64,000 nucleotides of DNA from positions 4,402,001-4,466,000 of the forward strand of contig NZ_CP130427.1 in NCBI RefSeq assembly GCF_030518795.1. Direction: 5' to 3'. The notes under the pieces were generated by a model. It had not been told where the DNA came from and did no database searches. It saw nothing but the letters and a program-made list of their open reading frames with translations. Origin of the DNA: Micromonospora sp. NBRC 110009. GTDB taxonomy: Bacteria > Actinomycetota > Actinomycetes > Mycobacteriales > Micromonosporaceae. How positions within the stretch are numbered: the stretch's first letter is position 1; each line of letters starts with the position of its first letter. Below are positions 8,735 through 18,539 of this stretch, one piece after another. Both the position numbers and the translations under genes were made by a program.

Positions 8735-9220
8735 ATGGACGCCCGATTCAACCTGTTCGACAACGAGATCGCCGCCAAGTTCGCCAAGCGGTTCGCCAAC
8801 ACCAGCCTGGTGATCGAGCAGTCGCCGCTGCCGAAGCCCACGCAGGAACTGGTGTCGCTGCGCGCCAGCCAGATCAACGGCTGCGGTTGGTGCATCGACT
8901 TCCACACCAAGGAGGCCGCGGCCGCCGGTGAGACCGCGCTCCGGCTCAACCTGGTCGCCGCCTGGCGCGAGTCCACCGTGTTCACCGAGGCCGAGCAGGC
9001 CGCGCTGGCGCTCGCCGAGGAGGGCACCCGGCTCGCCGACGCCCACCAGGGCGTGTCCGACGAGACCTGGGCCCAGGTGCGCAAGCACTACGACGACGAC
9101 CAGATCGGCGCGCTGGTCTGCCTGGTCGCCATGATCAACGCGGCCAACCGGCTCGCCGTGATCGTGCACCAGAAGGGGGGTTCGTACGAGCCCGGCATGT
9201 TCGCCAGCATGTCGAGCTGA
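8735..9220 (+). CDS. carboxymuconolactone decarboxylase / AhpD-like protein
   Basis: 161-residue AhpD-like alkylhydroperoxidase-fold protein. The redox/catalytic motif is NGCGWCIDFHTKEA, with the CxxC pair and a His four residues after the second Cys, as in CMD/AhpD families. ATG 8735 has AGAGGAACG upstream. It is divergent from the ECF41 sigma factor and is the family's standard regulatory target. The family includes peroxidases and decarboxylases; the true substrate is unknown, and a role in redox or electrophile stress is an inference. Confidence 0.88.
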   Translation: MDARFNLFDNEIAAKFAKRFANTSLVIEQSPLPKPTQELVSLRASQINGCGWCIDFHTKEAAAAGETALRLNLVAAWRESTVFTEAEQAALALAEEGTRLADAHQGVSDETWAQVRKHYDDDQIGALVCLVAMINAANRLAVIVHQKGGSYEPGMFASMSS

Positions 9221-9282
9221 GCGGCCGGCGAATCCCGGCCCGGCCCAGGATCATCCGATCCGGGCCGGCCCCGCGAAAACGC

Positions 9283-9322
9283 CGAAGGGCCCCTCCCCGC
9301 GAGCGCGGGAAGGGGCCCTTCG
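9283..9322. terminator. bidirectional terminator hairpin
   Basis: 18-bp stem (9283-9300 with 9305-9322; one mismatch) around a 4-nt loop, between two genes that converge here. The core is GGGCCCCT. There is no strong T-run. Confidence 0.7.
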
Positions 9323-9334
9323 CGGTGTAGGACG

Positions 9335-12175
<2,841 letters not shown>

Positions 12176-12349
12176 GTCGTACTCCTTCACACCAGCGACC
12201 GTGAGTAGTCCTGAGCAGTCTGTCGCACCGGCCGGGGTGTTGCCGTGGTTAGGCAACACTTACCCGTGTCCGACGCTCAACAAAACCGTACGTCCGTCTT
12301 GCTATTCGCGCAACCTCGTGCCAGGGTTCGGGACGAGGAGGTGCCCACC

Positions 12350-12448
12350 ATGATCCATCACGTCCTGGCCGCCTGGTTATGCGGCTCCGCGGATCGCTCC
12401 CGGGCCCGATACCTCAACCGGCGGGAGTTCCCCGCCCCCGTCGCCTGA
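12350..12448 (+). CDS. possible 32-residue small protein or leader ORF
   Basis: A 33-codon frame (starts MIHHVLAAWLCGSADR, ends PAPVA) preceded by GAGGAGGT seven bases before the ATG, which is one of the best ribosome sites in the window. It sits between the divergent aconitase gene and the DedA gene, 60 bp before the latter. It could be a leader peptide or a short basic amphipathic protein. I recognise no family. The good ribosome site is the main support. Confidence 0.4.
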   Translation: MIHHVLAAWLCGSADRSRARYLNRREFPAPVA

Positions 12449-12508
12449 GCGGAGGCCCCACCGTCCGTCCGCGGGTAGGGTTCGGGGTCGGGACGGGAAG
12501 GGGTTGCG

Positions 12509-13162
12509 GTGGTCGACGTACAGCACTGGCTCTCCGCGCTTCCCCCGGGCGTGGTCTACCTGATCGTCGCCGGGGTGATCGGCGTGGAGAGCATGGGTGT
12601 CCCGCTGCCCGGCGAGATCGTGCTGGTCAGCTCCGCTCTGCTCGCCGCCACCGGCGTGGTCGAGCCCGAGTGGGTGGCCACCGCCGCCGCGGCCGGCGCC
12701 ATCGTCGGCGACTCCATCGGGTACGCCATCGGCCGGCGCGGTGGGCGTCCGCTGCTGGAACGGCTCGGCCGGCGCTTCCCGAAGCACCTCGGCCCGGCCC
12801 ACCTGGCGCGCGCCGAGCAGAGCTTCGCCCGGCACGGTGTCTGGGCGGTCTTCTTCGGCCGGTTCGTGGCCCTGCTCCGGATCCTGGCCGGGCCCCTCGC
12901 CGGTGCGCTGCGCGTGCCGTACCGCCGATTCCTGCTGGCCAACGCCGCCGGCGGCCTGGTCTGGGCGTTCGGCACGACCTACCTGCTCTTCACGGTGGGG
13001 CGGGCGGCCGAGCACTGGCTCAAGGACATCTCCTGGGCCGGCCTGGCCGTCGCCGTGCTGGCCGGCCTGGCCAGCACCTGGTGGCTGCGCCGGCGCGCCC
13101 GCCGGCTGGCGGCGGCGGAGCCGACCGAGGCGCGCCGGCCGGTACCCGCCGGCGACCGCTGA
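12509..13162 (+). CDS. DedA-family membrane protein
   Basis: 217-residue integral membrane protein of the DedA/SNARE-associated family. Family signatures: GVESMGVPLPGEIVL near residue 25, GDSIGYAIGRRGG, and FFGRFVALLRILAGPLAGALRVP, where the conserved Arg-rich membrane segment lies. About five or six hydrophobic segments are visible; the tail is Arg/Ala-rich. DedA proteins are proposed proton-coupled lipid transporters or flippases needed for envelope homeostasis. GTG 12509 has GGGAAGGGG upstream. Confidence 0.88.
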   Translation: MVDVQHWLSALPPGVVYLIVAGVIGVESMGVPLPGEIVLVSSALLAATGVVEPEWVATAAAAGAIVGDSIGYAIGRRGGRPLLERLGRRFPKHLGPAHLARAEQSFARHGVWAVFFGRFVALLRILAGPLAGALRVPYRRFLLANAAGGLVWAFGTTYLLFTVGRAAEHWLKDISWAGLAVAVLAGLASTWWLRRRARRLAAAEPTEARRPVPAGDR

Positions 13163-13178
13163 CCGGACCCGGAGACGC

Positions 13179-13214
13179 GGAAGGGCCCGACCCCTGGTGG
13201 GGTCGGGCCCTTCC
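13179..13214. terminator. bidirectional terminator hairpin
   Basis: Perfect 16-bp stem (13179-13194 with 13199-13214) and 4-nt loop TGGT, between the converging DedA and C39-like genes. Confidence 0.8.
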
Positions 13215-13235
13215 GTGTTGTTGCCGGTCGGATCG

Positions 13236-13892
13236 TCAGGAGGTGCTGTAGCCGCGGGTGGCGATCCAGTCGGCGAGGTTGTCGACGGTGATGCGGTAGG
13301 AGGCCATGTTCGGGTCGGCGGAGTCGGCGATGGTCACGGTGTGGCCGTTGTCGCGGTAGCCGACGACGCTGATGTAGTGGCCGCCTTCGAAGGAGTGGGT
13401 GTTGCCGTCGGTGTCGGTGGTGGTGCCGGCGATGTTGGCGACCACGGCCCGGCCGTCGTCGATGGTGCGGACGATGTCGGCGCGCAGGGTGTCGGTCTGC
13501 TTGTCGTCGGCCTTGGGGGTGCGGATTTCCACCGAGTGGTAGGCGTTGGTCTTGCCGGTTTCCTTGTTCAGGACCGGGGTGATGTCGTTGATGCTGTTGG
13601 TGCCGTTCTCGGTGGTGCCCATTTCCTTGGCCATGGCGTCGACGTTGATGTTCTTGCCCTGCACGGACAGGGCGTTGCGGGTGGCGGCGGGGCCGCAGTA
13701 GTAGAAGTTCGGCTGGGCCTCGTAGCGGACGTTGAGTTCCCGCTCGCCGTGGCCCTTGCGGTCGGTGCTCACCTGGGCGGCCTTGTCGGCGGGGGCGGCG
13801 TGGGCGGCGATGGCGGGGCCGGCGATGCCACCGGCGGTGGCGGCGACACCCGCAGCGGTCAGGACGGTCTTACGCAGAATGTCGGTACGCAT
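13236..13892 (-). CDS. secreted C39-like cysteine peptidase-fold protein
   Basis: 218-residue exported protein. It has an N-terminal signal peptide (MRTDILRKTVLTAAGVAAT, cleavage probably after AHA near residue 33) and a Peptidase_C39_2-like domain: Cys in NFYYCGPAATRNAL, His in EGGHYISVVGY, and an Asp-containing IADSADP strand. It is probably a papain-fold peptidase or a related binding protein at the cell surface. ATG 13892 is chosen because it gives a clean signal peptide with GGAAGG upstream; an earlier in-frame start at 13967 would add 25 unlikely residues. Expression may be driven by the tandem promoter array upstream. Confidence 0.82.
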   Translation of the reverse strand: MRTDILRKTVLTAAGVAATAGGIAGPAIAAHAAPADKAAQVSTDRKGHGERELNVRYEAQPNFYYCGPAATRNALSVQGKNINVDAMAKEMGTTENGTNSINDITPVLNKETGKTNAYHSVEIRTPKADDKQTDTLRADIVRTIDDGRAVVANIAGTTTDTDGNTHSFEGGHYISVVGYRDNGHTVTIADSADPNMASYRITVDNLADWIATRGYSTS

Positions 13893-14023
13893 GATGAAGT
13901 CACGCCTTCCGGTTGGGGGTATTGCGGCCATCGCACAAAGGGGGGGTGTGCGGGTGGCCGCGAACAAGAAGTCTTTCGGGGTTCGCCCGGCGATCAGGGG
14001 GTGACCTGCTCGGGCGGCCCGGG

Positions 14024-14266
14024 GATGTAACCGCCGGTGGCGGGGAGTGATTCCCTCGGCTCATCCGGCACGGACCAGGTGCGGCGCGGTCCGGGGATGT
14101 AACGACGGGGGCCGGGAGGTCATTCCCACCGGCTCACCCGGGGCGGGCCTTCGCGGCCCGGGGGATGTAACCACGACCGGCGGCCAGTCATTCCGCCCGA
14201 CCCGAGGGCCGTGCTGGTTGCCGCGCGGTCAGCCATGTACAACGACCCCCGCCCCGGCATCATTCC
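14024..14266 (-). promoter_or_regulatory. four tandem SigR/SigH-like promoter units (~70-bp direct repeats)
   Basis: Four imperfect direct repeats, spaced 68-72 bp. On the minus strand each has GGAAT, exactly 18 bp, then GTT. Sites: GGAAT 14054-14050 with GTTAC 14031-14027; 14126-14122 with 14103-14099; 14194-14190 with 14171-14167; 14266-14262 with GTTGTACAT beginning at 14243. The two units nearest the gene read GGGAAT. The first three also share GTTACATCCCC and GC-rich flanks. GGGAAT-N18-GTT is the known consensus of Streptomyces SigR and mycobacterial SigH thiol-stress sigma factors. The nearest unit would start transcription about 130 nt before the C39-like gene. Alternatively the repeats are operator sites for a DNA-binding protein. 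Confidence 0.65.
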
Positions 14267-14467
14267 GCGGCACGGGTGGCACCGACCACACCACAACCCG
14301 CCACGAACCGGACATAGGCGGCACGGACGACATGGGGTGATCGGCCAGCGCCGGGTGGACGGCCATGCAGGCCTCCAGGCTGGCGAGACCCGCATGCCGT
14401 TCCACCCGGGACGTCCTGCCTCGCCGGTATGTCCGGCTCGCTGGCCGGCGGCCGGGCGGGTGAGGGG
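14267..14467. other. intergenic remainder, no gene seen
   Basis: About 200 bp between the outermost repeat unit and the stop of the minus-strand hydrolase gene. The short frames here have no ribosome site and no family resemblance. I see no convincing hairpin terminator for the hydrolase gene. Confidence 0.5.
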
Positions 14468-15196
14468 TCAGGGGGCGTTGAGGAGGCGGAGCACCTCGTC
14501 GCGCGCGGTGCGTACGGCAGCGCGTGACTGGTCGGTGTGGTCCAGGGCGTCGAAGCCGTGCCGGCCGTCCGGTACGTCCACCACCCGCACCCGCGTCCCC
14601 CGCCGCGCGGCTTCCGCCAGGAACGCCTCGGTCCCCGCCGCGACCTCCGGGCGTTCCTGACCGGCCCTGGTCAGGACGAGGGGCGGCGCGGCGCCGGCCT
14701 CGGCGAGCACGTCGAGCGGTCGGAAGCGCGGCTCGACCGCCCAGCCGGGCAGCGGGGCGAACAGCGGGTAGGTGGCGGCCAGGGCGCGCAGCCACCTCGG
14801 CGGGTCCCGCAGCCAGTCGCCGAGCAGCAGGCCGCTGCCGGAGAAGAACCAGAGCGCCAGCCGCTCCGGATCCACCCGGGGGTCGGCGCGGACCAGGTCC
14901 ACCGCCGCCACCAGTTGCGCGGCCGCCGCCGCGAGATCCGCGGGAGTGTGCAGCAGCGGGAGCCTCGGGGTCGCCGCCACCACTCCCTGCTCGGCGAGGA
15001 GCGCGCCGTAACCCCGGTAGAGCAGCCACTCCCGTGGGTCGGGGGCGCCCGGCGGGAGCGGCACGCCGTGCACGAGGAGGACGGCGGGGCGCCGGCCGTC
15101 ACCCGACGGCAGGTGCAGGTCGACCTGGTCGTGCCGTTCGATCGCGGCCGCCGGCGGCGAGAGAACAAACTGTGTCTCCCAGAAACTGTTTCCCAT
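14468..15196 (-). CDS. alpha/beta hydrolase (dienelactone-hydrolase-like)
   Basis: 242-residue alpha/beta-hydrolase fold protein: early strand VLLVHGVPLPPG with the oxyanion HG, a nucleophile-elbow region WFFSGSGLLL near the middle, and a C-terminal DGRHGFD that supplies the catalytic His as in dienelactone hydrolases. The elbow does not match G-x-S/C-x-G exactly, so the nucleophile Ser is uncertain. ATG 15196 is chosen because a TATTAT -10 element ends seven bases before it, predicting a leaderless mRNA; upstream in-frame starts at 15235 and 15289 also exist. It probably hydrolyses a small ester or lactone; the substrate is unknown. Confidence 0.72.
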   Translation of the reverse strand: MGNSFWETQFVLSPPAAAIERHDQVDLHLPSGDGRRPAVLLVHGVPLPPGAPDPREWLLYRGYGALLAEQGVVAATPRLPLLHTPADLAAAAAQLVAAVDLVRADPRVDPERLALWFFSGSGLLLGDWLRDPPRWLRALAATYPLFAPLPGWAVEPRFRPLDVLAEAGAAPPLVLTRAGQERPEVAAGTEAFLAEAARRGTRVRVVDVPDGRHGFDALDHTDQSRAAVRTARDEVLRLLNAP

Positions 15197-15203
15197 GGCA
15201 GCA

Positions 15204-15209
15204 ATAATA
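15204..15209 (-). promoter_or_regulatory. -10 element for a leaderless transcript
   Basis: TATTAT on the minus strand, seven bases before ATG 15196, the distance expected when transcription starts at the A of the start codon. No clear -35. No Shine-Dalgarno sequence precedes the ATG. Confidence 0.4.
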
Positions 15210-15265
15210 GCGACCGAGACGGAATCGCACACCATCCACAATCGACGGATGAGCGATCTGCCACC

Positions 15266-15643
15266 ATGTCCCGCATGGAGATCTGGCACAACCCGTCATG
15301 CTCGAAGTGCGCCACCGCCCGGGCGACCCTGGACGAGGCGCGGGTGCCCTACCGGCTGCGGGCGTACCTGACCGAGCCGCCGACCGCGGCGGAGTTGACC
15401 GAGGTGCTGCGCCGGCTCGAGGCCCGGGCCTGGGACATCTGCCGCACCGGCGAGCCGGCCGCGGTCACCCTCGGCATGGCCGACTGGCCCCGCGACGACG
15501 ACACCGAACCCCGCTGGATCGCGGCGATGGTCGCGCACCCGGAGCTGATCCAGCGCCCGATCCTGCTGCTCGACGACGGCAGCGCGCTGGTCGGTCGTAC
15601 CCCCGAGGCCCTGGACGAGGCGGTGCGCCGTACCGACGGGTGA
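15266..15643 (+). CDS. ArsC/Spx-family thioredoxin-fold protein (arsenate reductase-like)
   Basis: 125-residue ArsC-family protein with the N-terminal IWHNPSCSKC active-site loop (nucleophile Cys12, second Cys15) and a C-terminal RPILLLDDGSALVGRTPE strand resembling the ArsC pattern RPI(V/L). It probably acts as a glutaredoxin-coupled reductase. No other ars gene is nearby, so arsenate as the substrate is not supported by context. Start ATG 15266 or 15275 (three residues shorter). It is divergent from the hydrolase gene. Confidence 0.8.
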   Translation: MSRMEIWHNPSCSKCATARATLDEARVPYRLRAYLTEPPTAAELTEVLRRLEARAWDICRTGEPAAVTLGMADWPRDDDTEPRWIAAMVAHPELIQRPILLLDDGSALVGRTPEALDEAVRRTDG

Positions 15644-15676
15644 CGCGGACCGGACGGGGTCGGGACAGGCGGGCCG

Positions 15677-15874
15677 TCAGCGGCCGTTGTCGGCCGCGGC
15701 GGCACCGCCGCCGGCCCGCGCGTGCCGCTCGCGCAACCGGTCCCGGATCTCCTCCGGGGTGTACGCCCGGCGCCGCCGCTCCGCCCGGGCCACGACCACG
15801 CCGGTCGCCGCCACGCCGGCGAGCCCGGCCAGCCCGAGCACCTTCCACCACCGCATCCGTTGCCGCTTCGGCAT
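15677..15874 (-). CDS. small single-pass membrane protein
   Basis: 65-residue protein: basic N-terminus (MPKRQRMRWWK), one hydrophobic helix (VLGLAGLAGVAATGVVVA, residues 12-29), then a charged cytoplasmic-type tail containing YTPEEIRDRLRERH. The ribosome site GGAGG precedes the start. It is divergent from the permuted papain-like gene with only 13 bp between start codons, so promoters must overlap the reading frames or be shared. No recognised function. Confidence 0.68.
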   Translation of the reverse strand: MPKRQRMRWWKVLGLAGLAGVAATGVVVARAERRRRAYTPEEIRDRLRERHARAGGGAAAADNGR

Positions 15875-15887
15875 AGGGTAGACCTCC

Positions 15888-16550
15888 ATGAGCATCAGCC
15901 TGGACGAGGCGGTGGAGCTGACCCGGACCGGCGACCTGTGGGTGTTCCGCGGGCGCAGCGTGCCGGACCGGGCCATCCAGCTCACCACCAACAGCCCAGT
16001 CAACCATGTGGGCATGGCGGTGGTGCTCGACGACATGCCGCCGCTGATGTGGCACGCCGAGTTGGGCCGCTCGCTGCGGGACATGTGGACCGGCAGCCAC
16101 CAGCGCGGTGTGCAGCTGCACAACCTGCGGGACGCGGTCTGCGTCTGGGCCAACCGGTACGGGCAGCGGGCCTGGCTGCGCCAGCTCGAACCGCCGGCCG
16201 ACACCGCGATGGAGGAGGCGGTGCTGCGGACCGTGGCGCGCCTCGACGGCACCCCGTTCCCGTCCACCGCCCAGCTTGCCTGGCGGTGGGCCCGGGGCCG
16301 GGTGCCCGACCTGCGCCGCCACCGGCGGTCCACCCCTGACACCGGCGCGGTGCCGGTACGCGACCGGGCGTTGGAGACGGCCTACTGCGCCGAGGTGGTG
16401 GCGGTGACCTACGAGGCGATGGGGCTGCTGCCCGCCGGCCGCCGGCCCAACTGGTACGACCCGGGCCGGTTCTGGAGCGGCGACGACCTCGATCTGAGTG
16501 GGGGCGCCCAGCTCGGCGCGGAGATCGAGGTGCGTATCCCGCCGCGCTGA
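15888..16550 (+). CDS. permuted NlpC/P60 (papain-fold) hydrolase-like protein
   Basis: 220-residue protein of the permuted papain-like (YiiX/NlpC-P60) type. The His element comes first (NSPVNHVGMAVVL, residue ~39) and the Cys later (ETAYCAEVVAVTYEAMGLL, residue ~166), the reverse of the classic NlpC order. DLWVFRGRSVPDRAIQ is a conserved N-terminal stretch. No signal peptide, so it probably acts in the cytoplasm on an amide or thioester, possibly lipid-linked. ATG 15888 has GGAGG-like purines upstream (TAGACCTCC lies on the other strand), so the ribosome site is moderate. Confidence 0.72.
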   Translation: MSISLDEAVELTRTGDLWVFRGRSVPDRAIQLTTNSPVNHVGMAVVLDDMPPLMWHAELGRSLRDMWTGSHQRGVQLHNLRDAVCVWANRYGQRAWLRQLEPPADTAMEEAVLRTVARLDGTPFPSTAQLAWRWARGRVPDLRRHRRSTPDTGAVPVRDRALETAYCAEVVAVTYEAMGLLPAGRRPNWYDPGRFWSGDDLDLSGGAQLGAEIEVRIPPR

Positions 16551-16590
16551 CCAGGTTTGCCGAGCGGTCCGCGCGGCAATGGAGACTGCC

Positions 16591-16980
16591 GTGACGGCTT
16601 CCACCGATCTCGACGCGCTGACCGACTTCTTCGACCGGTACGGCGTGGCGCTGACCACCGGCGACCTGCCCGCCATCGCCGGCTGCTACGCCCTGCCCGG
16701 GCTGGTGGTGGCCGACACCTACAGCTTTTCGTTCACCTCGCCGGCGGCGGTGGCGCTCAGCTTCGTCGGGGCGGCCCCCGACTACCAGGAGCGGGAGCTG
16801 ATCGCGGCCAACGCGCAGATCGACGACGTGCAGCAGGTCTCCGCGCTGCTCACCGAGGTGGCGGTGCGCTGGGAGTTCCTGGACAGCCGGGGCCGGGCGG
16901 TGCCCGGCGAACGCTACCGCTACCTGCTGCGGCTCACCGACGACGGCCCGGCCATCTGCACCGTCATCCGTACCGCCTGA
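16591..16980 (+). CDS. SnoaL-like (NTF2-fold) protein
   Basis: About 129 residues with an NTF2/SnoaL-type cone-fold pattern: DFFDRYGVALTTGDLPAIAGCYALP at the N-terminus, then beta strands with WEFLDSRGRAVPGERYRYLLRL. These domains are small-molecule binders or cyclase-type enzymes. GTG 16591 has GGAG seven bases upstream; ATG 16579 in the same frame adds four residues. It probably forms one unit with the preceding gene (40-bp gap). Substrate unknown. Confidence 0.7.
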   Translation: MTASTDLDALTDFFDRYGVALTTGDLPAIAGCYALPGLVVADTYSFSFTSPAAVALSFVGAAPDYQERELIAANAQIDDVQQVSALLTEVAVRWEFLDSRGRAVPGERYRYLLRLTDDGPAICTVIRTA

Positions 16981-17016
16981 CCCGGGCGGCCGGCGGGGCA
17001 CCTGCCGTGCGTGGGG

Positions 17017-18288
17017 TCAGCGCGGGCACGGTGCCGAGTGAAGCACGTCGGCCGGCGTCGTGGGGGCCACCTCGGCCGTCGGCCGGGTCGTCCGGCGGGC
17101 CGGGGCGCGCCGCTTCCGCTGCCGGGGGCGCGGGTCCACCGCGTCGGCCAGGTCGGCGACGAACTCGTCGATGACCTCTTTGCTCACCCCGGGCATGCAG
17201 ATCAGGTGGCTGCGGCCGGCGCTGCTGGCCAGCACCCACTTGGCGGTGACCGCCGCCGGCGGGGTGGGGAAGACCACCGTGAACGCGTGGTCGTGCCGCC
17301 AGGCCGGCCAGCCCGCCTCGTTGAGCCGGTCGACGGCGTACGCGGCCAGCTCCCGGGCCCGGTCGGCCCGCTCCCGCAGGCCGCGCCGGCCCAGGCTGCG
17401 GATCGCGTACCAGAGCAGCACCGCGGGGTGGCCACTGCGCGAGCCGCTGATGGTGGTGTCCACGGTGGCGGTGTAGTTGGCGGCCTGGCCGAGCTGCTGC
17501 TGGAGGGTGCGACGGGTGAGCACCACCCCGCACGGCACCGGGGTGCCGAGGAACTTGTAGCCGGAGATGGAGACGCTGTCGGCGGTCGAGTTCAGGCGCA
17601 GCGACGTCCGGCCGTCCGCGAGGGCCAGCGGTACGCCGGCCAGGGCCCCGTCGACGTGCAGGTGGTGCCGGATCGCCGCTCGGGTGAGGAGGCGCCGGAT
17701 CCGCGGCACGTCGTCGGCGGCCTCGGTCATCGTCGTGCCGCAGGTCGCCACGACGATCGCCGGCCGGTCCCGGTGCTGGTCGAGCACCCCGGCGAGGTCG
17801 TCATAGTCGATTTCGCCGCGCTCGTCGGTGCGGACCACCACGGAGTCCATGCCGAGGAGGTCCAGGCACTTGGGCAGCGAGTAGTGCGCGTCGGCGGAGT
17901 GGTAGACCAGGCCCTTCGGGAAGCGGGCGCGGGCCAGGCGGAGGGCGTAGAGGTTGCCCTCGGTGCCGCCGGAGGTGAGGTAGCCCCACCGGTCGTCGAC
18001 CGGCGCCTGGAACAGGTCCGCGAACCAGCCGAGCACCTCCCGCTCGTAGCGCTTGGTGTGGTTGGCGCCGGCCGGGTCGGTCCAGGGGTCGCCGATGTTG
18101 TTCAGCAGGGAGCCGAAGAGCGGTGCGAGGGGGCTGTAGTCGATGTCGGTGGCCACCGGGAAGCCGACGTGGGTCTGCCGGCCGGCCGCCACGGCCGAGC
18201 GTAGCGTGGCGAGTTCGGCGAGGAGCTCTTCCGGATCGGTGACGGGATCGTCGCGGCTCGGGTCGGCTGGCAACAGGTGGCTCCTCAT
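17017..18288 (-). CDS. PLP-dependent histidine decarboxylase-like enzyme
   Basis: 423-residue fold-type I group II decarboxylase. PLP contacts: TSGGTEGN (phosphate), the stacking and Asp segment HVDGALAG with Asp at residue ~213, and the Schiff-base Lys in ISGYKFLGTP at ~245. HVGFPVATDIDYSPLAPL and NNIGDPWT resemble PLP-dependent histidine decarboxylases more than glutamate or aromatic decarboxylases. A ~35-residue basic tail (RKRRAPARRTTRP) is unusual. Start ATG 18288 or ATG 18318; neither has a strong ribosome site. An APC permease is two genes away, a possible substrate/product exchanger. The product would be histamine if the call is right. Confidence 0.82.
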   Translation of the reverse strand: MRSHLLPADPSRDDPVTDPEELLAELATLRSAVAAGRQTHVGFPVATDIDYSPLAPLFGSLLNNIGDPWTDPAGANHTKRYEREVLGWFADLFQAPVDDRWGYLTSGGTEGNLYALRLARARFPKGLVYHSADAHYSLPKCLDLLGMDSVVVRTDERGEIDYDDLAGVLDQHRDRPAIVVATCGTTMTEAADDVPRIRRLLTRAAIRHHLHVDGALAGVPLALADGRTSLRLNSTADSVSISGYKFLGTPVPCGVVLTRRTLQQQLGQAANYTATVDTTISGSRSGHPAVLLWYAIRSLGRRGLRERADRARELAAYAVDRLNEAGWPAWRHDHAFTVVFPTPPAAVTAKWVLASSAGRSHLICMPGVSKEVIDEFVADLADAVDPRPRQRKRRAPARRTTRPTAEVAPTTPADVLHSAPCPR

Positions 18289-18318
18289 GACGCGGGCACG
18301 GCGCAAAGAGTGGACCAT

Positions 18319-18539
18319 GAGTCACGGAGAGCAGGCAAGCGTTACCAATTCGGCCACCAACTGTCCACGATCGACCGCTGGGAGCCCCTTCGACCGAAGG
18401 TCTCCTGGTGTCGGGCCACAATCGACAGTGCCGGGTGCCGGACCGGTCACCGAGCTCGCGTTGTGTGCGCACGGTTGATAACCCGTGCACTCAGTGAAAT
18501 CATCGGCCGGGCGAATTCCAGCTAGCCAGGAGCTGCCAC
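18319..18539. other. divergent intergenic region without a gene
   Basis: About 220 bp between divergent genes that must hold both promoters. GC is lower than the surroundings in places (GATAACCCGTGCAC, GTTACCAATTCGG). I cannot assign a confident promoter or operator. Confidence 0.4.

Noticed and set aside
14024..14266. CRISPR array
   Set aside because: Only four units, repeats imperfect, no unique spacers of constant length, no cas genes; the conserved blocks match a -35/-10 pattern.
15266..15643. Arsenic resistance operon
   Set aside because: The ArsC-like protein stands alone, with no arsR, arsB or acr3 gene.
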